A stretch of DNA of 64,000 nt from the NCBI GenBank assembly GCA_937944245.1, contig CALDYY010000072.1:1-64000 (forward strand), written 5' to 3'. The DNA is from an uncultured Saprospiraceae bacterium. Its GTDB lineage: Bacteria > Bacteroidota > Bacteroidia > Chitinophagales > Saprospiraceae. Both the position numbers and the translations under genes were made by a program. This document shows, piece by piece, positions 32,680-40,541 of this stretch. A model generated the notes under the pieces. It was not told the DNA's origin, did not search any database, and saw only the letters and a program-made list of their open reading frames with translations. Position 1 is the stretch's first letter, and every line of letters begins with the position of its first letter.

Positions 32680-33600
32680 ATGATGAAATTAATGTTCCCT
32701 TACACCACTTTGTTGGTAGTATTATTGCTCAATAGCTGCATCAATACTGAAATTGTGCCAGAAATTCTCCAACCTAAGTTGTCCATCACACCTAAGAGTG
32801 TGAGCCTTACACTTGGTCAGACCACTCGACTAGATGCCATTTATGTGGATGAAAAAAATATAGAACGTCCCGAACTGGTGCAATGGAAAAGTAACCTACC
32901 TGCTATTGCTGACATTGCTATTGATGGAGTGGTTACAGCAAAAGCGATTGGTCAGGTTTGGATAGTCGCTCGTGTAGGTAGCGCTTTAGCAGATTCAACT
33001 TTGGTAACCGTAGTAACTGACCCAAATGCTGTGGCAAAGGTGGAAATTACAGCACCTAATAACACGATTGCTGTTGGGGCAAATCTTCAATTTGCAGCTA
33101 ATGTGCAAAACATGAACAATCAAGCTATTCAAGGTAAAACAGTAGTTTGGCAAAGTTCCAATAGTGCTGTGTTGAGCATTAATAATAATGGTTTAGCTAC
33201 TGCAGTGGCTTTAGGTACAGCGCAAGTAACAGCTACTGTGGATGGTATCAAGAGTGTCCCTTTTGTAGTAACAGTAAGTGCTAGTAGCACTAGCCGAAGT
33301 GGCACATTCAGAGGTAATGCAAGTTACAACGTGATGGGAGATGCTACTTTTGAAGTAGGCAAAGTAAGCTTTGCCAACAACTTCCGTACTTCAAACGGTC
33401 CTGGATTAAGGGTTTATTTAGCTAAAAACGCTCCAGGTGTATTGACTTCATCTAACAGTGTGGCGTTAGGTAACTTGAAAATGACTTCTGGCGCACAAAC
33501 CTATGATGTCCCTACCAATGTATCATTAACAGATTTTGATTTTGTGGTAGTTTATTGTCAACCTTTTAACGTAGCTTTTGGGTTCGCTCGCTTAGATTAA
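32680..33600 (+). CDS. Lipoprotein with two Ig-like (BIG2) domains and C-terminal DM13 domain
   Basis: LSITPKSVSLTLGQTTRLDA and VTATVDGIKS (BIG2-like); GTFRGNASYNVMGDATFEV...DFDFVVVYCQPFNVAFGFARL (DM13-like). Confidence 0.8.
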   Translation: MMKLMFPYTTLLVVLLLNSCINTEIVPEILQPKLSITPKSVSLTLGQTTRLDAIYVDEKNIERPELVQWKSNLPAIADIAIDGVVTAKAIGQVWIVARVGSALADSTLVTVVTDPNAVAKVEITAPNNTIAVGANLQFAANVQNMNNQAIQGKTVVWQSSNSAVLSINNNGLATAVALGTAQVTATVDGIKSVPFVVTVSASSTSRSGTFRGNASYNVMGDATFEVGKVSFANNFRTSNGPGLRVYLAKNAPGVLTSSNSVALGNLKMTSGAQTYDVPTNVSLTDFDFVVVYCQPFNVAFGFARLD

Positions 33601-33627
33601 CATAAAACATTAAAAGCATTATTTATT

Positions 33628-34488
33628 ATGAAAAATTGCCTAAAACTAATCCTCACTTCAATATTCATTATTACTACTTTTAGTATTGGTCTTGCAGGTG
33701 GCTGGCCTCAGCCTAAAGGGAATGGGTTTTTTAAACTTGATTTCACCGCTATCCATGCACGAAAATTATACGGCGCTGATGGTAGTATTTTTAATCTCAA
33801 CGGTGCTGGTACACAACTTGGTTACTACAACACGTCTTTTTACGGCGAATATGGCATTACTAATCGTTTGACGGTGGTGAGTTATGTTCCGTTTTTTGTG
33901 CGCAATAAAGTCAACGAAGGTATTGGCGCTATCACTGGTGAAATTTTACAACCCGGTTTATCCAATAATTCCATTGGCGACATTGATTTGGGCTTGCGTT
34001 ATGGGCTATTTTCCAAAGGAGGGGTATCCATTGCTGCCTTGTTATTCTTGGGTTTGCCTACGGGCGACGCTACTAATGAAAATTTGCTCTTCACAGGCGA
34101 CGGTGAATTTAACCAACTGCTTCGCTTGGAGGCGGGGGTTGGAGCAGCTAAATGGTATGCCACAGGCTATGTAGGTTTCAATAACCGCACCAACAATTTT
34201 TCTGATGAATTTCGCTACGAAATAGAGTTTGGGCATAAATTTCTAAACAATCAACTCATCGCTGGTGTCAAACTTGCAGGCATAAAATCCTTCAATAACG
34301 GCGACCCCACTAATGGCGGCAATGGTTTATTTGCTAACAACGTAGAATTCCTTTCGCCTCAGGCTTTCTTAGCGTATGAATTTAAAAATAATTTTGGCGT
34401 AAGTGCGCAAATTGCGGGTGTGTTAAATGGTCAAAATGTACTTGCTGCTCCTTCGGTTTCTTTTGGTGTATATCGAAAATTGAATTGA
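33628..34488 (+). CDS. Outer membrane beta-barrel protein, MetA-pathway/transporter-like
   Basis: Signal peptide; alternating strands; IGDIDLGLRYGLF...LFLGLPTGD. Confidence 0.6.
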   Translation: MKNCLKLILTSIFIITTFSIGLAGGWPQPKGNGFFKLDFTAIHARKLYGADGSIFNLNGAGTQLGYYNTSFYGEYGITNRLTVVSYVPFFVRNKVNEGIGAITGEILQPGLSNNSIGDIDLGLRYGLFSKGGVSIAALLFLGLPTGDATNENLLFTGDGEFNQLLRLEAGVGAAKWYATGYVGFNNRTNNFSDEFRYEIEFGHKFLNNQLIAGVKLAGIKSFNNGDPTNGGNGLFANNVEFLSPQAFLAYEFKNNFGVSAQIAGVLNGQNVLAAPSVSFGVYRKLN

Positions 34489-34568
34489 AATAAAAGGTAT
34501 AACATATAATCGGAACTTACACTTGCTTTTTATTTTGCTTTGGTTACCTTTAGCAAAAAAATATACTT

Positions 34569-35318
34569 ATGTATTTTAGATTACTATTTTTATTCTTGAT
34601 TAGCTTTTTCTTTGTGTTATCTTGCAGCCCTGTCGTTACTTCGTCTAACAAAATGACGAACACTATTTTGCAGTACAAAATGAAGGAAGCACTGAGAATG
34701 TGGGAAGGAAATGCCATCAGACAGGATACTTCTTACACTGATGCATATTACGAAAAGTTTAATACATTTATCAATAACGGGCTTCGGTACAATTATGCCA
34801 TTCTCAATGAGATGGCTTCTGTTTCTATCTTGGAAGCGGCAGTAGGCAAAAAAATATTTCTTTCTGGTCCTCATGAAAAAGAACTCAACTTTTATTCCAC
34901 CAAAAGTTTTGGATACTACAACCCTGAGTTTATTGCGAAAGCAGCAAAAGTAATTGACTATAGTTTGTCTAACGACAAAGTATTTACTCAACTAGGAAGA
35001 TACGTTTACAATAGGCAATTACAGCAAATGATGCGCTTATATCATCAAAGCTATCAACATTTGAAAGCTAATCCTGCTATGACTAAGCAGATTATTGCAG
35101 ATTACAAAGCAGCTATGCAAAATGGTGATGAGGCAGGAGCGTTTATTCAGTCAGTATTTACAGCATTTGCCGATGAAAAAGAAGAATTGGGTAGGGACTG
35201 GTACGTTGCTAACACAGCACCCGGATTTTGGGTTAGAAGAATCATAGACGGCACTGCCGACCAAATCTACGATGTACTCAAAACAGTAATGACAGTTTAT
35301 GATAAAGAAGCCTTGTAA
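34569..35318 (+). CDS. Lipoprotein of unknown function
   Basis: Lipobox LSC, complete ORF, no recognised domain. Confidence 0.7.
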   Translation: MYFRLLFLFLISFFFVLSCSPVVTSSNKMTNTILQYKMKEALRMWEGNAIRQDTSYTDAYYEKFNTFINNGLRYNYAILNEMASVSILEAAVGKKIFLSGPHEKELNFYSTKSFGYYNPEFIAKAAKVIDYSLSNDKVFTQLGRYVYNRQLQQMMRLYHQSYQHLKANPAMTKQIIADYKAAMQNGDEAGAFIQSVFTAFADEKEELGRDWYVANTAPGFWVRRIIDGTADQIYDVLKTVMTVYDKEAL

Positions 35319-35394
35319 GTAATTGATTACAAGTTGATTAGTATGGAAATTGCCAAAATCTATTTTAGGACAAAGTTGTAATTGATATTAATGC

Positions 35395-35402
35395 TACTTT
35401 TG
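35395..35402 (+). promoter_or_regulatory. Bacteroidota -7 element (TACTTTTG) for the sirtuin gene
   Basis: Exact TAnnTTTG 22 bp before ATG 35424, with TTG elements upstream. Confidence 0.5.
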
Positions 35403-35423
35403 TATGCCTTAAATAATTATAAA

Positions 35424-36122
35424 ATGAACCAAAAAATAGTAGTCCTTACAGGTGCAGGTGTTAGTGCAGAAAGTGGTATTCAAACATTTCGCGATGCTGG
35501 TGGGCTTTGGGAAGGGCATGATGTTCAACAGGTTGCTAGTCCAGAAGGGTTTAAAGAAAATCCAGCATTGGTACTTGAATTTTACAATCAACGTCGTCGA
35601 ATGATGCACACCGTAGTACCCAATGCGGCTCACTTGGCGTTGGTTAAATTAGAGGAAAAGTATGACACCCAAATTATTACCCAAAATGTAGATGATTTAC
35701 ATGAACGAGCAGGTAGCCAACACATTTTGCATTTGCACGGCGAACTCATAAAAGCGCGAAGCAGCAAATACCCTGATTTGATTTATCATTGGGAAAACGA
35801 TATTGTCATTGGTGACCTATGCGAGCGTAGCGCGCAGTTGCGTCCGCATATCGTGTGGTTTGGAGAGGAAGTACCTTTGTATCCTCATGCAGCTAACCTG
35901 ACTTCAGAAGCAGATATTGTCATCATTATTGGGACTTCCATGCAAGTGTATCCTGCTGCAGGTTTAGTTGCTTTTGCTAATCCAGATGCGCTAATTTATT
36001 ACATTGACCCCAAACCTCACATTAGCTACGAATTGAAAATCGCTAAGAATCTAATTGTAATCGCTGAACCTGCCACTATGGGTGTACCCAAAGTAGTAGA
36101 TGAGTTATTAAAAAAGGCTTAA
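35424..36122 (+). CDS. cobB: NAD-dependent protein deacylase, Sir2 family
   Basis: VVLTGAGVSAESGIQTFRDAGGLW; ITQNVDDLHERAG; HLHGEL; start moved from ORF-track 35382 to MNQKIVV. Confidence 0.93.
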   Translation: MNQKIVVLTGAGVSAESGIQTFRDAGGLWEGHDVQQVASPEGFKENPALVLEFYNQRRRMMHTVVPNAAHLALVKLEEKYDTQIITQNVDDLHERAGSQHILHLHGELIKARSSKYPDLIYHWENDIVIGDLCERSAQLRPHIVWFGEEVPLYPHAANLTSEADIVIIIGTSMQVYPAAGLVAFANPDALIYYIDPKPHISYELKIAKNLIVIAEPATMGVPKVVDELLKKA

Positions 36123-36172
36123 ATTTCCCAACATCTAAAACCCAATACCTAAAACTTAAAACAACAACATAC

Positions 36173-36634
36173 ATGATTACACCCATCACTAGAATGGCTA
36201 CTTTAGAAGATTTGCCTATGTTGCTGGAATTTGAGCAAGGCATTATTCAAGTAGAACGACCATTTGACCCAACTCTGAGAAAAGGAAAAATTCATTACCA
36301 CGATTTTAAAGCAATCCTACTCGACAGCAATGCAGCAGTGATGGTAGGAGAAATTGATGGCGAAGTGATTGCCTGCGGATTTGCCCAAATTAGAACCGCT
36401 AAAGACTACTTGCAGCACACGCATTATGCGCATCTGGGCGCAATGTTTGTGCAGGAAGACTATCGTGGAAAAGGCGTTAACGCACTGATTATAAATGCGT
36501 TAATGGATTGGGTGAAAACAAAAGACATTACCGAAGTCCGACTGGAGGTCTATGCCGATAATCTATCTGCTATTAAAGCCTACGAAAAAATAGGCTTTAA
36601 TGCGCATTTGCTGGAAATGAGGTTGGGATGGTAA
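36173..36634 (+). CDS. GNAT-family N-acetyltransferase
   Basis: LGAMFVQEDYRGKGVNALIINALMDWV acetyl-CoA binding pattern. Confidence 0.92.
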   Translation: MITPITRMATLEDLPMLLEFEQGIIQVERPFDPTLRKGKIHYHDFKAILLDSNAAVMVGEIDGEVIACGFAQIRTAKDYLQHTHYAHLGAMFVQEDYRGKGVNALIINALMDWVKTKDITEVRLEVYADNLSAIKAYEKIGFNAHLLEMRLGW

Positions 36635-36737
36635 GGCTAATTGCACTTACTTTCCTATATCAATATTGATGAAAAGCCTGAGAAACAAAGGCTAACTTTG
36701 AACACTTGCTTTTTTATATGCAGACTTAAAGTCTTCA

Positions 36738-36875
36738 TCATTGCTCAGGTACAACTTCAATGTTTTCAGCATTTTTAATGGAGTATATCGGTTTTTCAGT
36801 TAGGGTTTTAAGTTCATGTAGTTCTTTATTGAATTTTGGCAACTCAATAAAGTTAAGCTCTAACAAATTTAACAT
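36738..36875 (-). pseudogene. Remnant of an Rpn/PD-(D/E)XK nuclease-family transposase gene
   Basis: Peptide MLNLLELNFIELPKFNKELHELKTLTEKPIYSIKNAENIEVVPEQ* resembles the FIYLEMPNFNKRENELETLYDKWLYVLK region of 50789..51709. Confidence 0.6.
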
Positions 36876-38137
36876 ATTACCTCTGCTGGAGTAAATAATT
36901 TGCAGGTTAGCACCGTCAAATCATCGGGATAATCTTGTTGCTCGCCAATGAATTGATTTGCCATTTCTACCAATTCCTTATTGAATAATTTGGCAGTGAG
37001 TTTATAATGGTCTTTAACAAATTGCTCTAAAAAGTTCAAATCCAAGTAGTTGCCTTGTTGATCTTGAATATCAGTTAACCCATCTGTGTAAATAAGTACC
37101 ATCGCTTCTTCCTCAATTTTCACTTTACCAATTTCTAAGAAAGGTAATTCTTCAAACGCCCCCAATATGGTAGTGCCCTCGTTAAGCATATGTGCTTTCC
37201 CTTGCTGTACCAAAATGGGAGGGTTATGTCCAGCATTAACATATCGAAGTTTTTTGGTGTGCATATCATATTCTGCTACGAAAAAGGTCATGTGGCGCTC
37301 GCCATTTGTAATTCTAAACAGTGCTTGGTTGACATCGCGCACGAAGTTTCTCATCTTGGATTGCTTATCTACCAAAGTGCGGAAAATGCCATGAAAATTT
37401 GCCATAAGCAGTGCTGCTGCCAAGCCTTTGCCAGAAATATCACCGATGCAAAATACAATTCGCCCATCACCAAATTCCATGAAGTCAAAATAGTCGCCGC
37501 CTACGCTAAGGTGTGGTTGATAGATACTGTCAAGTTCATAGCAATCTTTTGATGGCAAATGCTTAGGCACTAGACTACGCTGCATGGAGCTAGCTAATTC
37601 CATTTCTCGTCGTAGTTTTTCTTGCTCAATTTGCCTTTTAAACAATCGTTTATTTTCGATGGCTACAGCAATAACATTAGTTAAAGTAGTGATAAACTGT
37701 ACTTTATCGTACATGTCATCTTCTTCTTCAAAGCCCCCTAAGAAAACATAAGCAATGGGAGAGTCTTTGTGAGAAACAGTGATAACTATATCAAATTGGC
37801 TAATTAAAGGATGCTCTGAATCACTCAAACGATCCATTGAGGTATAGTTTTTCAATAGATGACGAATGTCCATTTGAAGCAACTTTGCATCCATCCCGAT
37901 AGAAGAGGTACAAAGCCACATGTTGCCCGATTGAACATACAAACCCATTTTTTTGATGCCCATTTCGTAGCTCAAAAAGGACTTGTACATATCGAACAAT
38001 TCTTTCGCCGATACATTATTATTAATCGCTTGGGTAATGCTTAACAAGCGAGTAATTTGAACCTGTTTGAGGTTTAATTCTTTTTCTAGTTGTTCTATCC
38101 TGCTCAATTTTCTCTTCAGTTCTATGAAATTATTCAT
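36869..38137 (-). CDS. PP2C-family (SpoIIE/RsbU-type) serine phosphatase with N-terminal sensor region
   Basis: SVGGDYFDFMEFGDGRIVFCIGDISGKGLAAALLMA; YTDGLTDIQD. Confidence 0.92.
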   Translation of the reverse strand: MNNFIELKRKLSRIEQLEKELNLKQVQITRLLSITQAINNNVSAKELFDMYKSFLSYEMGIKKMGLYVQSGNMWLCTSSIGMDAKLLQMDIRHLLKNYTSMDRLSDSEHPLISQFDIVITVSHKDSPIAYVFLGGFEEEDDMYDKVQFITTLTNVIAVAIENKRLFKRQIEQEKLRREMELASSMQRSLVPKHLPSKDCYELDSIYQPHLSVGGDYFDFMEFGDGRIVFCIGDISGKGLAAALLMANFHGIFRTLVDKQSKMRNFVRDVNQALFRITNGERHMTFFVAEYDMHTKKLRYVNAGHNPPILVQQGKAHMLNEGTTILGAFEELPFLEIGKVKIEEEAMVLIYTDGLTDIQDQQGNYLDLNFLEQFVKDHYKLTAKLFNKELVEMANQFIGEQQDYPDDLTVLTCKLFTPAEVIC

Positions 38138-38296
38138 AAAAGATATATTACTATCATATTTTCACTTGTTTCAAAGGTAAGTTAGATTTATGGAATCGTA
38201 AATTCTTTTCCTTTTTTTCGGACAATAAATTAGCTAATTACCTTTTAGATAGGACAAATGGTCGAAAGAGGAGGATTAAGGAAGTTGTTCGCTCGT

Positions 38297-38998
38297 CTAA
38301 TTACTCAAAATCATGGCTTCTTTAGCCAATAGCTTCAAGTCGCGTATGAGTAGTCGGCGACGATTAAAGGTGATGACATTCTTGGTTTTCAATTCGTTAA
38401 GTACAGTGGTTACCGTTTGGCGAGAAGTAGCGGTCAAGTTTGCAATTTCTTGATGCGTCATAAAGCCTTTTACTAAAGTTTCGTAGCCGACAGGTTGACC
38501 ATGTTTTTCTGCTAATTCTAGCAAAAAATCAATCACTCTCGTGCGAGAATCTTTAAATATTAAAGACTCCAGTCGCTGCTCTAACTTCAATACACGAGCA
38601 CCTATCATTTGCATAAAAAATAAACTTAACTTACTGTAATGCTGCAAGAGCATGTTGACTTCATTTTTGTTGAGTATGCAAACCGTTGTTTCCTCAACGG
38701 CAATAGCAAAGTCAAGGCGTTTTTCTACACCCATTAGTATCATTTCGCCAAATACTTCTCTTGGATTTAGAATGGCTTTTGTAATTTGTTTTCCAGAATC
38801 GCCGTAAGCACCTATTTTTACTTGTCCATTCGTAATGAAGTAAATTTTATCCGCATGTTCATTGGGCATGTAAATAAAATCTCCTTTTTTGAAGGTTCTA
38901 GTATGATGATTTTCATGAGCGTGTTTGGTTCTTATTGGGCAAAAAAGATTCATAATATCGGTATCTTCTAAATACCAAAATGCTTTTTCGTGTGACAT
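38297..38998 (-). CDS. Crp/Fnr-family transcriptional regulator
   Basis: Cyclic-nucleotide-binding fold; C-terminal HTH THQEIANLTATSRQTVTTVLNELK. Confidence 0.94.
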   Translation of the reverse strand: MSHEKAFWYLEDTDIMNLFCPIRTKHAHENHHTRTFKKGDFIYMPNEHADKIYFITNGQVKIGAYGDSGKQITKAILNPREVFGEMILMGVEKRLDFAIAVEETTVCILNKNEVNMLLQHYSKLSLFFMQMIGARVLKLEQRLESLIFKDSRTRVIDFLLELAEKHGQPVGYETLVKGFMTHQEIANLTATSRQTVTTVLNELKTKNVITFNRRRLLIRDLKLLAKEAMILSN

Positions 38999-39100
38999 TG
39001 GACGCGATGTTTCTCTAGTTTTTTAATGAATGATATACGAAATTAATAGATTATTTGGTAATAATAAAAGGTAGTTTCTTTGAGTCAAATTTGTTAATTA

Positions 39101-39337
39101 GTGAAATGCACAATGAAAAAAAATAAATACAAAGCAATAAAACGATTTTTAATCGGTGTATTTTTTATCGTTATATTTATCTTTTGGCTATCGCCCTACT
39201 TGCAGCATTCCAAAGTAAACCAATACATTCGAGAAAACGATATTGATGCCAAAGCATTGTTTTACACGGAAAGCCCAACCAGTAGAAACGCTACCTTCCA
39301 AATGGAACAGAAAAGAATTGGAAAGAAAGATAAGTAA
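39101..39337 (+). CDS. Small single-TM hypothetical protein
   Basis: Short ORF with TM segment FLIGVFFIVIFIFWLSPYL. Confidence 0.5.
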   Translation: MKCTMKKNKYKAIKRFLIGVFFIVIFIFWLSPYLQHSKVNQYIRENDIDAKALFYTESPTSRNATFQMEQKRIGKKDK

Positions 39338-39359
39338 AAAAAAGCATATGCTAAAAGGG

Positions 39360-40460
39360 CTACACTAATTCACTGTTAACTGTTGTTAACGCTGCTGTTG
39401 TTAATTGATGTGCTTTATTGATTAATGGCAGTAACACGCTGAACTGGCTACCATCGTCTTGCACTATCACTAATTCATTAGTAATCAATCGATAGCGATT
39501 TTTTATATTGGCTAAACCAACTTTTGTGGAGTCTATCACTTGCTGTTTCCTTTGTAAATTATTGGCAACGACCAATTGATGTGCTTCGTTAACGTAAACT
39601 TGAATGTATAGTGGCTTTTTAGTAGAAATAACATTATGCTTAATAGCATTTTCAAATAAAATTTGCATGGAAAAGGGAACAATTTTATATTGTAAATAAA
39701 GCATCGGCACATCAATATCCACGATTAGATTTCTTTTGAAACGTTCTTGTTGTAAGAAAACATAAGACTGCAAAAAGTCTAATTCATCCGACAATGGCAC
39801 TAAAGGAGCTTCTTTGACTTCCAAAATATAGCGATAAACATGAGAAAGTTGATTCAAAAAACGAATGGCTAAATTTGGGTCTTCCGTAATGATATTGACT
39901 AGCGTATTCAAACTATTGAACAAAAAATGTGGATTTACTTGATTGCGAAGCCCTTCCAACTGCGATTGTAAGTGATCGCGCTTGGCTTTTTCTTTTTCTA
40001 TAATAGATTCTTTAAGTTGATTATAAAAATAGACCCCTTCGTAAACAGCTAGACAAAAAAGCGTGATAAAAGTGGCAGCAACAATAGAGCGGCTATCAAA
40101 AGGCGGTGCGCCAAATTGTGTCATAATGGGCGAGCAAACATACTTACCAAATAAAATACCAATTAATACAATGGCAAAGAATAATATGGTAGGTACTTTA
40201 AAGAAAAGTCGTTTTTGTGTGTCTTTGAATTGAGGGAATCGCTTTCTGAATAGGATAGTAATTCCTCTTGCTCCTTCCCAATAAATGAAAGTATATAGCA
40301 TACTCACTACAGAGAAAAAGATATAGTCGGTAAGACCTTTCCATTCATAGTTCAGAAAAGTGATGGGAATAAGAAAACCAATAATTGGCACACCAAAAAT
40401 GCGAAGCCAAAAATCGTTAAACCCCAAATAAAAGCAAGTTTGATTAAACCGACGAAACAT
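39360..40460 (-). CDS. LytS/YehU-type sensor histidine kinase
   Basis: QLEGLRNQVNPHFLFNSLNTLVNII; PFSMQILFENAIKHNV. Confidence 0.94.
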   Translation of the reverse strand: MFRRFNQTCFYLGFNDFWLRIFGVPIIGFLIPITFLNYEWKGLTDYIFFSVVSMLYTFIYWEGARGITILFRKRFPQFKDTQKRLFFKVPTILFFAIVLIGILFGKYVCSPIMTQFGAPPFDSRSIVAATFITLFCLAVYEGVYFYNQLKESIIEKEKAKRDHLQSQLEGLRNQVNPHFLFNSLNTLVNIITEDPNLAIRFLNQLSHVYRYILEVKEAPLVPLSDELDFLQSYVFLQQERFKRNLIVDIDVPMLYLQYKIVPFSMQILFENAIKHNVISTKKPLYIQVYVNEAHQLVVANNLQRKQQVIDSTKVGLANIKNRYRLITNELVIVQDDGSQFSVLLPLINKAHQLTTAALTTVNSELV

Positions 40461-40490
40461 AAGCCATAAAGGTTTTTGTTTGGTACAAGT

Positions 40491-40536
40491 GTTGAGTTGT
40501 TGAATTATTTGCTTGCAAACAACTCAACAACTCAAC
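40491..40536. repeat. Inverted repeat with GTTGAGTTGTTG arms between the TonB receptor and kinase genes
   Basis: GTTGAGTTGTTG 40491-40502 and CAACAACTCAAC 40525-40536; second partial arm at 40518-40528. Confidence 0.7.
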
Positions 40537-40541
40537 AACCA

